Below, one piece after another: positions 14,553 to 23,194 of a stretch of 64,000 nt of DNA. Each line of letters opens with the position of its first letter. Position 1 is the stretch's first letter. Made by a program: the position numbers and the translations under genes. Below the pieces are notes generated by a model. The model saw nothing but the letters and a program-made list of their open reading frames with translations, searched no databases and was not told the origin of the DNA. The stretch is from an uncultured Collinsella sp. (GTDB lineage Bacteria > Actinomycetota > Coriobacteriia > Coriobacteriales > Coriobacteriaceae): the NCBI GenBank assembly GCA_934621885.1, contig CAKTUH010000003.1, positions 1 to 64,000 on the forward strand, given 5' to 3'.

Positions 14553-16310
14553 ATGAACGAGATCAAGTGCCCGCATTGCGGCGAAGTCTTTAAGGTCGAT
14601 GCATCCGGCTATGCGGATATCGTCAAACAGGTGCGCGATGCCGAGTTCTCGCGCGACCTGGATGAGCGCGTGAAGGCTGTCCAGCGCGAAGGCGAGCAGG
14701 CGTTGGAGCTTGAGCGCTCGCGCTCGACTGCCGCCTTGCAGGAGGCGGAGTCTCAGCGCGACGCTCAGCTCGCTGAGCAGAAAAACGCTGCGGCTCAGGA
14801 GCTGGCGCAGGAAGTTGCCAAGCGCGACGCCGAGCTTGCCGAGCTGCGTGCCAAGCTCGAGGGTGCTGCCGCAGAGCGTGAGAGCGCAAGTCAGCGTGCG
14901 GCTGTTGAGGCCCGTGCCGATGCGCAGAAGGAAAACGCCGAGCTGCAGCGCGAGATTGATAGCTTACGTGCGCAGTTGGGTCGCAAGGATGACGAGGCCA
15001 AGCTCGCAGAGGCCGCGGTGCGCAATGCTGCTCAAAACGATCTGTCCGCCCGCGACGCCCAGATTGCCGAGCTGCAGGCGAAGCTCTCCGCGGCAGACAA
15101 GGCCCAGGAGATGGCGCTTGCCGCTGCCGCGGCTGAGTCGCAGCGCGAGCTCGCTGCGGCTCGCAGCGAAGCCGAGCGCACACTTGCCGACTATCAGGCG
15201 AAGGTGCAGGAGAAATTCTCCGCTGCAAAGGCTCAGTCTGCGCAGGAGGCAGAGGGTCTGCGTGCGCAGCTGCGCGAGCAAGAGCTGACGGCAAAGATGA
15301 ACCTATCGGAGGCAGTCGCCGCGGCGGAGCGTGAGCGTGATGAAGCGCGCGCGAAGCTCACGAGCGAGCTTGCGGTGCGCGATTCTCGCGAGGAGCAAGC
15401 CAAGGCTGCCCACGAGCTCGAGCTTGCACAAGCTAAGCGTGCGAGCGATGAGCTGATTCGCTATAAGGACGAAGAGATTGAGCGCCTAAAGGACATGAAG
15501 GTTCGCCTGTCCACCAAGATGGTGGGCGAGTCGCTCGAGCAGCACTGTGAGACCGAGTTTAATCGCCTGCGCATGACGGCGTTTCCCAACGCGTATTTTG
15601 AGAAAGACAACGATGCATCCGAGGGCACCAAGGGTGACTTCATCTTCCGGGAGTGCGACGCGAGCGGCAACGAGATCATCTCGATTATGTTCGAGATGAA
15701 AAACGAGAATGACGAAACCGCGACCAAGCACAAGAACGAGGACTTCTTTAAGAAACTCGACCACGATCGCCGCCAGAAAGGCTGCGAGTATGCGGTGCTC
15801 TGCACCCTGCTCGAGCCCGAGAGCGAGCTCTATAACGCCGGCATCGTGGACGTGAGCTATCGCTACGAGAAGATGTATGTGATCCGCCCGCAATTCTTCA
15901 TCCCGATGATCACGCTGCTGCGCAACGCCGCTATGGGCTCGCTGCGCTATAAGCGGGAACTGGCGGAGTACAAACAGCAGAACATCGATGTGACGAACTT
16001 CGAAGCCAAGATGGAAAAGTTCAAGGATGGTTTCTCGCGCAACTACAACTTGGCGAGCAAGCAGTTCGAATCGGCAATCAAGGAAATCGATGCCGCTATT
16101 AAGCAGCTTGAGAAGACCAAAGACGACCTGCGTCGCAGTACCGAGAACCTGCGCCTGGCCCACAACAAGGCTGATGAGCTTACAATCCGCAAGCTCACTT
16201 GGGGCAACAAGACCATGAAGGCGGCGTTTGACGAGGCGCGCGAGACGGCAACGGGCACGGGCGATGAGCCCGCCGAGGCCGATTCGTATGAGGTCGAGGA
16301 TGCTGAGTAG
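14553..16310 (+). CDS. DUF2130 coiled-coil protein with N-terminal zinc ribbon
   Basis: 585 residues. It begins with IKCPHCGEVFKVD, half of a zinc-ribbon-like knuckle, continues as a long Ala/Glu/Arg-rich coiled coil (about residues 30-300), and then has the DUF2130 core from VRLSTKMVGESLEQHCETEFNRLRM through GDFIFRECDASGNEIISIMFEMKNENDETATKHKNEDFFKKLDHDR and CEYAVLCTLLEPESELYN. That core looks like a PD-(D/E)XK-type nuclease fold (Asp in GDF, Glu-x-Lys in FEMKNE), as proposed for this family. A second coiled coil follows. Function is not established; structural maintenance or DNA-end processing has been considered. GGAGCT precedes the ATG. A terminator follows. Confidence 0.88.
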   Translation: MNEIKCPHCGEVFKVDASGYADIVKQVRDAEFSRDLDERVKAVQREGEQALELERSRSTAALQEAESQRDAQLAEQKNAAAQELAQEVAKRDAELAELRAKLEGAAAERESASQRAAVEARADAQKENAELQREIDSLRAQLGRKDDEAKLAEAAVRNAAQNDLSARDAQIAELQAKLSAADKAQEMALAAAAAESQRELAAARSEAERTLADYQAKVQEKFSAAKAQSAQEAEGLRAQLREQELTAKMNLSEAVAAAERERDEARAKLTSELAVRDSREEQAKAAHELELAQAKRASDELIRYKDEEIERLKDMKVRLSTKMVGESLEQHCETEFNRLRMTAFPNAYFEKDNDASEGTKGDFIFRECDASGNEIISIMFEMKNENDETATKHKNEDFFKKLDHDRRQKGCEYAVLCTLLEPESELYNAGIVDVSYRYEKMYVIRPQFFIPMITLLRNAAMGSLRYKRELAEYKQQNIDVTNFEAKMEKFKDGFSRNYNLASKQFESAIKEIDAAIKQLEKTKDDLRRSTENLRLAHNKADELTIRKLTWGNKTMKAAFDEARETATGTGDEPAEADSYEVEDAE

Positions 16311-16330
16311 GGGATAGCATATAGTGCAAA

Positions 16331-16368
16331 AAGCGGGGCCGCTGGCGATGCTGCCAGCGGCCCCGCTT
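16331..16368. terminator. Bidirectional terminator between DUF2130 and helicase genes
   Basis: aagcggggccgctgg pairs exactly with ccagcggccccgctt around a short loop (cgatgctg), with an A run before it. It separates two convergent genes. Confidence 0.85.
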
Positions 16369-16390
16369 CGTTTCGTTCCGCCACGCTGGG

Positions 16391-19072
16391 CTAGTCTTCG
16401 AGCAGGTCCTCGATAAAGCCGACGCGGTAGTGGGTGAAGATGACCTCGCCGCCGTCTTGCGTGGCGTCCAGATCGACATCGCCCATGATGCCAAAGTCGT
16501 GGTCGCCATCCTCGTCGGCAAAGATCTGATGCACGTGCCATACGTGATCGGTCTTCTCATCGCTCTCGTCGATGGTAAACATCGCGGCGCTGCGGGCGTC
16601 GCCGTTGGTGAGGATTTCCTCGTGCTGCTCATGGTAGGCATCGAGCGCCTTTTGCCAGCGGACCTCGCTCATGCCCCAGTCCTCGTCGAGCTCGCCTAGG
16701 TCGCGGACGTGCCCGCGGGCCGCAAGGGTCACGCGGCGGAAGAGCGCGTTGCGTACCAGCAGCGTGCAGCCGCGGCGGTCTGCCACAACCTCGTCGATGC
16801 CCTGCGGTGGCGCGGCGTCGAGGGCGGCCGGGTTGCCGGCGTTCTCCCATTCGTCCACCAAACTCGAGTCGACCGAGCGCACCACAAAGCCCAGCCACGA
16901 GATGATGTCGCGCAAGCGCTCGTCGCGCTTCTCGATGGGCACGGTGCGATCGAGCGAACGGTAGGCCTCGGCTAGGTAGCGCAGCAGAATGCCCTCGGAG
17001 CGGGCGATGCCAAGCTTTTGGATATAGCCCTTAAAGTCGCTCGCGCTCTCCAGCATGTCGCGCAGGACGCTCTTGGGCGAGAGCTGGTAGTCGTTGGCCC
17101 AGGGCACTTCTTGGCAGTACTTGTCGAAGGCGGCGTCGAGCAGGTCCTCGAGCGGTTTTTCATAGGTCACATCTTGGATGCGCTCCAGGCGCTCCTCGTA
17201 CTCGACGCCGTCGGCCTTCATCTCGGCCATGGCGCGATCGCGTGCGGCGCGCTCCTGTGCGCGCAGGACCTGCTTGGGGTCCTCGAGCGTGGCTTCGACC
17301 ATCGAGATGAGGTCCATGGTGTAGGTCTCGCTCTCGGGGTCGAGCAGCTCCAACGCGGCGAGCAAAAACGGCGAGAGCGGCTGGTCGAGCGCGAAGTCTT
17401 CAGGCAGGTCGACCGTCAGCGCGTAATCGATGTCCGGTGCGGCGTCTGCGGGCGCATCGGGCGCGGGCGGCACCTCGGTGCGCACGACGACGCCGGAGTC
17501 AATGAGCGTGGCGAAGATCTCGTCGGCACGAACCTCGAGCTTGGCCTTTTCCTCGGGCGTTTGCAGGCTTGTCTCGATGAGATCGTGCACGCGGGCGCGG
17601 GCGTCGCCGCCCTGCTCGACCACGCTGATCACCATGGAGTGCGTGATGCGCAGACGCGGCTTGAGCATTTCGGGCTGCGTCTCGATCAGGCGCTCAAAGG
17701 TCTGCTTGTTCCAGGTGACAAAGCCCTCGGGGGCCTTCTTCTTTTTGATCTTGCGGAGCTTTTTGGGGTCGTCGCCCGCCTTGGCCATGAGCTTGGCGTT
17801 CTCGATCTCGTGCTCCGGTGCCTCGGCGATGACCATACCCTCGGTGTCAAAGCCCGAGCGGCCGGCGCGGCCGGCGATCTGATGGAACTCGCGGGCACGC
17901 AGGCGACGCATCTTGTAGCCGTCGAACTTGGTGAGCGCGGTGAGCACCACGGTGTGGATGGGCACGTTGATACCGACGCCGAGCGTGTCGGTGCCGCAGA
18001 TGACGGGCAGCAATCCCTGCTGCGCCAGGCGCTCGACCAATAGGCGATAGCGCGGCAGCATGCCGGCGTGGTGCACGCCGACGCCGCAGCCGAGCAGACG
18101 CTTGAGAATCTTGCCGAATGCCGTGGAGAAACTCGTGCCCTTGGCAGCCTCCTTGATGGCCTCGCGCTGCTCCTTGTTGGCGATGCCAAAGTTGGCGAGC
18201 GATTGCGCCGTGGCAAGTGCGGCGTCCTGGCTAAAGTGCACGATGTAGAGCGGAGCCTCGCCGCGGCGCATCGCGAGCTCGACGGTGCCCTCGAGCGAGG
18301 TCGTTACATAGTCGTAGCTCAGCGGCACGGGGCGTGGGGCGTCGACGACGAGGTCGCAGGTGGCGCCGGTGTGCTCCTCGAGCGAGGCGGCGATCGCGGT
18401 GACATCGCCGAGTGTGGCGCTCATGAGCATGAATTGTGTATGGGGCAGGGTGAGCAGCGGCACCTGCCAGGCCCAGCCGCGGTCGGGGTCAGCGAAGTAG
18501 TGGAACTCGTCCATGGCAACGCAGCCCACGTCGGCATCCTCGCCCTCGCGCAGTGCGTCGTTGGCAAGGATTTCGGCTGTGCAACAGATGACGGGCGCCT
18601 TGGTGTTGATATGCGTATCACCGGTGATCATGCCGACGTTATCGCGGCCGAGCACCTGCACCAGGTCAAAAAACTTCTCGCTGACTAGAGCCTTGATGGG
18701 GGCGGTGTAATAGCAGCGCTTGCCTTGCGCCATGCCCATAAAGAGCATGCCCAGCGCGACAAGCGACTTGCCCGAGCCGGTCGGCGTGCCCAAAATGACA
18801 TGATCGCCAGCTGCCAGGTCCATGAGGGCCTCTTCTTGGTGGTCCCACAGCTCGATGCCGCGGTCGCTCGTCCATTCAAAGAAGCGCTCGAAGGCCTGAT
18901 CGGGCGTGAGCCATGGTTCGGGCTCGCTGCCGTCCTCGGGCTCCCACCAGGTGGGGGAGAGCGCACCGAGCGAGCCGAACTCGGCCTCGGTGCCCGTGCC
19001 ACCCGAGAATGAGCTGGCGGCGCCGGCGCCGGAGACGGTGCTGGCGGAAGTATCTGTCGTGGTCTGTGCCAT
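16391..19072 (-). CDS. Ski2/Mtr4-like DEAD/DEAH-box RNA helicase with DUF3516 C-terminus
   Basis: 893 residues. Helicase motifs are in order: Walker A GTPTGSGKS (Lys102), Ia TAPIKALVSEK, II DEFH (188-191), III LMSAT, then in the second RecA lobe VICGTDTLGVGINVP and FHQIAGRAGRSG (motifs V and VI). A long helical C-terminal region (DUF3516-type, from about residue 430) is typical of actinobacterial Ski2-like helicases involved in RNA processing or DNA repair. The start MAQTTTD is chosen because upstream in-frame sequence reads through the palindromic element copy C and into non-conserved residues. The N-terminal 40 residues are Ser/Thr/Gly-rich and disordered. It is downstream of trmB on the same strand, with element C in the 309-base gap. 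Confidence 0.9.
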   Translation of the reverse strand: MAQTTTDTSASTVSGAGAASSFSGGTGTEAEFGSLGALSPTWWEPEDGSEPEPWLTPDQAFERFFEWTSDRGIELWDHQEEALMDLAAGDHVILGTPTGSGKSLVALGMLFMGMAQGKRCYYTAPIKALVSEKFFDLVQVLGRDNVGMITGDTHINTKAPVICCTAEILANDALREGEDADVGCVAMDEFHYFADPDRGWAWQVPLLTLPHTQFMLMSATLGDVTAIAASLEEHTGATCDLVVDAPRPVPLSYDYVTTSLEGTVELAMRRGEAPLYIVHFSQDAALATAQSLANFGIANKEQREAIKEAAKGTSFSTAFGKILKRLLGCGVGVHHAGMLPRYRLLVERLAQQGLLPVICGTDTLGVGINVPIHTVVLTALTKFDGYKMRRLRAREFHQIAGRAGRSGFDTEGMVIAEAPEHEIENAKLMAKAGDDPKKLRKIKKKKAPEGFVTWNKQTFERLIETQPEMLKPRLRITHSMVISVVEQGGDARARVHDLIETSLQTPEEKAKLEVRADEIFATLIDSGVVVRTEVPPAPDAPADAAPDIDYALTVDLPEDFALDQPLSPFLLAALELLDPESETYTMDLISMVEATLEDPKQVLRAQERAARDRAMAEMKADGVEYEERLERIQDVTYEKPLEDLLDAAFDKYCQEVPWANDYQLSPKSVLRDMLESASDFKGYIQKLGIARSEGILLRYLAEAYRSLDRTVPIEKRDERLRDIISWLGFVVRSVDSSLVDEWENAGNPAALDAAPPQGIDEVVADRRGCTLLVRNALFRRVTLAARGHVRDLGELDEDWGMSEVRWQKALDAYHEQHEEILTNGDARSAAMFTIDESDEKTDHVWHVHQIFADEDGDHDFGIMGDVDLDATQDGGEVIFTHYRVGFIEDLLED

Positions 19073-19194
19073 GTGGTTTGCTTTCTCTCGCGTTTGTCCG
19101 CCATCCATTATGGCGTAGCGGCGGCATGGGGCGCCAGCGCGCGAGAAAATGCAGGAAATGGGCGTTCTGCCCAGCCCTTTGGCGCAGCTGCCAG

Positions 19195-19316
19195 CTAAGT
19201 GAGTAGACTTTTTGCAATATCGCGAGCACATGGCTTTTGCGCAAGGGCTCTACCTGCGGTTTTATTTTTCGCCATGCGGGTTGTGGTTGGCTATTGCAAA
19301 AAGTCTACTCACTTAG
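19195..19316. repeat. Triple-stop palindromic element, copy C (122 bp)
   Basis: It begins ctaagtgagtag and ends ctactcacttag; the arms extend to actttttgcaatat / attgcaaaaagt. The core ctctacctgcggttttat is shared with copies A and B, but the remaining core has diverged. It lies in the intergenic region between trmB and the helicase gene (both minus strand), 66 bases after the trmB stop codon. Confidence 0.87.
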
Positions 19317-19381
19317 ATTTGAGGGTCGTTCGCTGGCGCCTATTTGCGCTTGTTTGCCGACGCCGCGACCATCAGAGGCCT

Positions 19382-20221
19382 CTAGGACTCCTGCGGTAAA
19401 CGCTTCTTGCCCTTGCGGGCGCGGTTCTTAAAGTTTTCGACGGCTTCTTCCATGCCGAGGGGCACGTAGGTGAGCTCATCGAGGTCGTCGGGCAGGTAGC
19501 AGGCGAGGCTTTGCTCCTGCGCCCGGCCTGTCGCGAGCTGCTCTTCGGTGGGCTTCTCGCCGGGTGTGGCGCAGATGCCATAGACGACGGCGCCCATCTC
19601 GCGCGTGCGGCATTCGTACTCGGTCTCGGGATGCTCGGGATGGTCACGGCGAACGTCATCGCTTACCCAAAGCGTGTCGTAGCCGGCCGCGGCAAACTGG
19701 CCCAGGGCGTAGTCGCGCAGCGGCTTGCTGTCGGTGCGCAGCGTGACGGTGGCGCCAGCTGCGAAGAGCGGACGGTACAGCATTAGATGGTCGACATGGA
19801 CAAGGCGCTTTTTGGCGTACTTGGCCTTGGGCTGCGGAGTGGGAAAGTTGATGGTGATGGCATCGAGCTCGCCTGCGGCAAACAGCCGCGGCAGCGATGC
19901 GGCACCACGGGGTAGCACGAGCGCGTTGGGCAGCTCCTGCTCGCAAATCTTCTGGGCGGCATAGGCAATGCAGATGGGTTCCTGGTCCATGCCGATAAAG
20001 AGCGTGTCGGGCTCACGGTGAGCACGCTCAACCAAGTAGGTTCCTTTGCCGCAGCCCAGATCCAGGTGAAGGCGGGCGAAGGGCTTGCCGCCAGCCGGCG
20101 TGCATGCCTCACGCCAGTGCCCAGCATAGTTCTCGGGGCTCGTCTCGATGGCGTCGGCGTAGCGCTCCAGGCGCTCCTCGAGCACAAAGTTCTTAGGCGT
20201 GCGAACGTGGACGGCTCCCAT
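19382..20221 (-). CDS. trmB: tRNA (guanine-N7-)-methyltransferase TrmB
   Basis: 279 residues. The SAM-binding motif is LHLDLGCGKGTYLVERA (about residues 51-67), followed by FIGMDQEPICIAYAA and the catalytic/tRNA-binding block INFPTPQPKAKYAKKRLVH, the family's FPDPWPKKRHxKRR loop in a variant form (T for D and Q for W). The enzyme methylates G46 in the variable loop of tRNAs. It is about 60 residues longer than E. coli-type TrmB, with an N-terminal extension (MGAVHVRTPKNFVLEERLERY) that is usual in Gram-positive relatives and a basic C-terminal tail. It is near two other tRNA-modification candidates (20339-21211 and 23195-25102). Confidence 0.9.
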   Translation of the reverse strand: MGAVHVRTPKNFVLEERLERYADAIETSPENYAGHWREACTPAGGKPFARLHLDLGCGKGTYLVERAHREPDTLFIGMDQEPICIAYAAQKICEQELPNALVLPRGAASLPRLFAAGELDAITINFPTPQPKAKYAKKRLVHVDHLMLYRPLFAAGATVTLRTDSKPLRDYALGQFAAAGYDTLWVSDDVRRDHPEHPETEYECRTREMGAVVYGICATPGEKPTEEQLATGRAQEQSLACYLPDDLDELTYVPLGMEEAVENFKNRARKGKKRLPQES

Positions 20222-20338
20222 GAGGCTCCTTGGTCATAAGTATGGAACGCATGGCCGCGCGTTCCAGCAATGGGTTGGAAGGGGTGGGCGCGATTTGCCC
20301 GAAAGATGCGGTACGGCTCAGCGGCGAGTCGTCGACGC

Positions 20339-21211
20339 CTACAGGCGCTTGAGGATCACGTAGCGGTTGAGCTCGCCGCTGCGACCGTCGGCGTGGAAGC
20401 GCTCAAGTTCGCGCACAGGGACCTCGCCGCTCTTGTAGAATGTGCGCACGCCGCGCACCAGGTCGGTGATCTGCTGATCGTCAAAGTGATGGCAGTAGCG
20501 GTAGGCGTGGCGGTCGTTTTGCCAGCCAATGAGGTGATCGCCGGCTTCGAACTGTGCGGAGTCGTAGCCCTCAAACGGCGGGGTGAGTTCGGCGCGGGCT
20601 TCGGCGCGAACGGCCTTGCGCGCCATGCGCTCGTCGTTCATAAACTCCCAAAAGCTGATGGCGATGATGCCGCCCGGGCGCGTCTGGCGTACCAGGGCGT
20701 CGAGCACGCGCACGCGGTACTCGCACGACGGCACGTGGTGCATAAAGCCAAAGCAGACCGAGATGTCGGCGAGTGGTGCATCGAAGAGCACGTCGGGCGT
20801 CTCGGCGGGGTTGAGCTTCATGAGGGCATCGAGCACGTCGAGTTCCTGGAAGTGCAGGTTGGGGATACGCAAGGCGTGGCCGCGCGCGTCGATGGCCAGA
20901 TCCTGGCACGAGTCGACGCCGTAGAACTCAAAGGGGCAGCTGGCATCCGCCGAGGGGCTCGCGCCATCTACGCCCTTGGCGGCAAGCGTGCCGCCGGCAG
21001 CAAAGTTCTCGAAGCGCATATTGCCGCAGGCAAGGTCGAAGACACGGACGGGATGCTCGATGGTGGCCACATCGAGCTGCTCGAGCGCGATGTCCATAGT
21101 GCGCACCCAGCCGGGCCACGGGGCCTGGCGCGTATCGGAAAAGGAGGCGGAGTGCTCGCGATAGAACGTATTGTTGAGCTGGATGAGCGATGAGGCGAAA
21201 TCGCGGTTCAC
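20339..21211 (-). CDS. Trm9-like SAM-dependent methyltransferase (candidate tRNA wobble-uridine methyltransferase)
   Basis: 290 residues from a GTG start preceded by GGAGGGA; a longer in-frame form has no signal. The N-terminus reads FYREHSASFSDTRQAPWPGW (16-35), matching the F-S-x-T-R-x-x-P-W-P signature of yeast Trm9 and ALKBH8, followed by the SAM motif VFDLACGNMRF (57-67) and CFGFMHHVPS, comparable to the Trm9 HHW block. Near the C-terminus YRYCHHFDDQQITDLV and ERFHADGRSGELNRYVILKRL again align with the Trm9 end (YRYYHLY, then GFERDNWWVVAQKR). Trm9 methylates cm5U34, made by Elp3, to mcm5U34. An elp3 gene lies 2 kb away, supporting that role. This is inference; a generic class I methyltransferase is the alternative. 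Confidence 0.72.
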   Translation of the reverse strand: MNRDFASSLIQLNNTFYREHSASFSDTRQAPWPGWVRTMDIALEQLDVATIEHPVRVFDLACGNMRFENFAAGGTLAAKGVDGASPSADASCPFEFYGVDSCQDLAIDARGHALRIPNLHFQELDVLDALMKLNPAETPDVLFDAPLADISVCFGFMHHVPSCEYRVRVLDALVRQTRPGGIIAISFWEFMNDERMARKAVRAEARAELTPPFEGYDSAQFEAGDHLIGWQNDRHAYRYCHHFDDQQITDLVRGVRTFYKSGEVPVRELERFHADGRSGELNRYVILKRL

Positions 21212-21478
21212 GGCGCGGGACTCCCTCCGTCGGCGGTGCGGAATAAACAGTACGACCATACTACCGTTAACGCCGCAACGGGGACAACCAAGCGGCGGGT
21301 CATTGCTCTGTTTGGACACATTTCCGCAGCTCATATGCGCCCGCAACTGCCGGTTGTCAAAAATCTCACTAGAATAGGTGGCATGTTTTTGGCGGTGGCG
21401 GATAGATTTTTAACTGTGCAAGGCGCCTTAAGAACAAAACGGTCCGGCGGCACGGCTGGCAAAAGCATAGGAGGAACC

Positions 21479-22201
21479 ATGAATGTAGAAACTGCGCAGC
21501 GGCTCGCCGACCTTCGCCGCAGCAAGGGCTTTAGCCAAGAAGGGCTGGCGCGAAAGCTGGGGCTGTCGCGCCAGGCGGTCAGTAAATGGGAACGTGCGGA
21601 GAGCTCGCCCGATACCGAGAATCTGATTTCACTCGCAAAGCTCTATGGCGTGAGCTTGGACGAGCTACTCAATCCGAGTGACGAGATTGAGGATGATATC
21701 GAGTTTGAGAACGAGGACCGTGCCCGCCAGCGCGAGGCCGAGGCGGCAGAGCGCGCCCGTACCCATGAGGCGGCGGCACGCGCAACCGAGGCGGCAACAC
21801 AGGCGAGTGACGCCGCCGCCAAGGCGGCGCAAGCGGCAAGCTGGAGTGCGCAGGCCGCCAATGCCGCTACGGCGCAGGCGACGAGTGGCGGCGCGGTTGG
21901 CTCGACTCCGGTGAAGGGTCCGTTCCAGTCGTTCCCGTATTGGGCCGTTTGTTGGCTGCTGTTCTTTTTGCTGATGTTCCTCTTTGGTGCCGGCCCCTTT
22001 GCCGTGCTGATCTTCTTTACGATTCCCATCTATCACTGGGTGGCACGTGCGCTCGATGGGGATTGGGCGCGCGGGGATATTCAGGTTGGTCCAGCCCCGA
22101 TGGTGACTAAGGCTCAGGGAGAGGATACTTCCGCTGCGGCTGATGCCGACACGGCTGCTGCGACTAACGTGGAGCCGAGTGCCAAAGAAGGTGATGAATG
22201 A
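21479..22201 (+). CDS. XRE-family regulator with alanine-rich coiled coil and membrane segment
   Basis: 240 residues. Residues 5-60 are a Cro/C1 helix-turn-helix (LADLRRSKGFSQEGLARKLGLSRQAVSKWERAESSPDTENL, Firmicute 'XRE transmembrane' type). An Ala/Glu-rich helix (about 75-140) links to two hydrophobic segments around residues 155-190 (YWAVCWLLFFLLMFLFGAG and AVLIFFTIPIYHW). The protein would tie a DNA-binding head to the membrane. AGGAGG precedes the ATG. Its TGA overlaps the ATG of the DUF4097 gene, so the pair is translationally coupled and probably forms a sensor-regulator/effector unit for envelope stress; this is inferred from arrangement. Confidence 0.85.
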   Translation: MNVETAQRLADLRRSKGFSQEGLARKLGLSRQAVSKWERAESSPDTENLISLAKLYGVSLDELLNPSDEIEDDIEFENEDRARQREAEAAERARTHEAAARATEAATQASDAAAKAAQAASWSAQAANAATAQATSGGAVGSTPVKGPFQSFPYWAVCWLLFFLLMFLFGAGPFAVLIFFTIPIYHWVARALDGDWARGDIQVGPAPMVTKAQGEDTSAAADADTAAATNVEPSAKEGDE

Positions 22202-23097
22202 TGAAGCTTTCGCATGAATCCAAGGTGCGCCTGGGTGTTGGTATCGGAGCGTTTGTACTCATCATTGGGCTTGTCTTTGGTATTTCGAGGACTTTGATTC
22301 ATTTTGATGGTCCGTGGGAGCTTAGCGATATTGTTTCCGGCTTGTCTGGTCTGGATGATGAAGTTGACGAGGATGGTCTCTTGGATGACGGCAACTATTC
22401 CGTCCGGCCTCAGAAGCTTTCGAGTGTGACCTTTGATGCCGACGCGTTCACATCGCTTGATCTAGATGTGACGTCGGGCGCGGTCGAGGTCAAGCACGTC
22501 TCCGGCGGGCAGGTGCGCGTCATCGAAAACGGTCGCGTGGCAAAAGGAACTTCTGCATACGTTGCGGCAACTCAGAATCTGGCCGAGATTAAGGGCTCCA
22601 CGCTCAAGATTAGCCAGTTCGATTGCGACGACGAGCGCGCGATTGACCGCACGGTCACCGTTGAGCTGCCGCGAGAGGTTGCCGATAACCTGGTGGGCAT
22701 TACGGCGAACGTGGGGTCGGGAGATCTGTCAGTCACGGGCATTGCATGCCACGACTTTGATTTGACGCTGGACTCGGGCGACGTTGAGTTTACGGGCACC
22801 GTGACCGACACCATGTATGCCGAGGTCGGTTCGGGAGACGCGACGTTTGAGTTTTACCAAGCCCCCGCGAATTCGATGGATGTTACCGTGGGCTCGGGTG
22901 ATGTTGAGATAACGGTCCCGAACTCTACGGGCTTTAAGGCGAGCCTCACCGTGGGCAGCGGCGATTTTGAGAGCGATTTCCTTCCGCTTGGCTACGATGG
23001 CGAGACCGTTTGGAACCATGAGTTCGACAACGGCGATAAGTCCGCCACGTATCGTTTTGAGGTCGGCTCGGGCGACATGTCGTTTGATCCTGAGTGA
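22198..23097 (+). CDS. DUF4097-family membrane-anchored beta-repeat protein
   Basis: 299 residues. One N-terminal membrane helix (VRLGVGIGAFVLIIGLVFGI, residues 10-29) is followed by an extracytoplasmic domain of repeated beta strands in which the sequence VGSGD or DSGD recurs at regular spacing (ANVGSGDLSV, LDSGDVEF, EVGSGDATF, TVGSGDVEI, TVGSGDFES, EVGSGDMSF). This is the right-handed beta-solenoid pattern of DUF4097. Such proteins often sit beside XRE or PspC-type membrane regulators and are linked to envelope stress. ATG overlaps the stop codon of the preceding gene by 4 bases. Function is not known. Confidence 0.85.
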   Translation: MMKLSHESKVRLGVGIGAFVLIIGLVFGISRTLIHFDGPWELSDIVSGLSGLDDEVDEDGLLDDGNYSVRPQKLSSVTFDADAFTSLDLDVTSGAVEVKHVSGGQVRVIENGRVAKGTSAYVAATQNLAEIKGSTLKISQFDCDDERAIDRTVTVELPREVADNLVGITANVGSGDLSVTGIACHDFDLTLDSGDVEFTGTVTDTMYAEVGSGDATFEFYQAPANSMDVTVGSGDVEITVPNSTGFKASLTVGSGDFESDFLPLGYDGETVWNHEFDNGDKSATYRFEVGSGDMSFDPE

Positions 23098-23143
23098 CGG
23101 GCGGTTGTTGAAGACTGATAAACATAGCTGCGCTGTTTGATGG

Positions 23144-23178
23144 AGGCGCCGGGGCCGTGGTCGGCTTCGGCGCCTTTG
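23144..23178 (+). terminator. Hairpin between DUF4097 and elp3 genes
   Basis: aggcgccg pairs with cggcgcct and is followed by ttgccttt. It separates the regulator/DUF4097 pair from the elp3 gene. Confidence 0.65.
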
Positions 23179-23194
23179 CCTTTACAATGGGAGC

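Noticed and set aside
19073..19231. N-terminal extension of the Ski2-like helicase beginning MCSRYCKKSTHLAG.
   Set aside because: The extra residues come from reading outward through repeat copy C; no start signal is present and the family begins near MAQTTTD.
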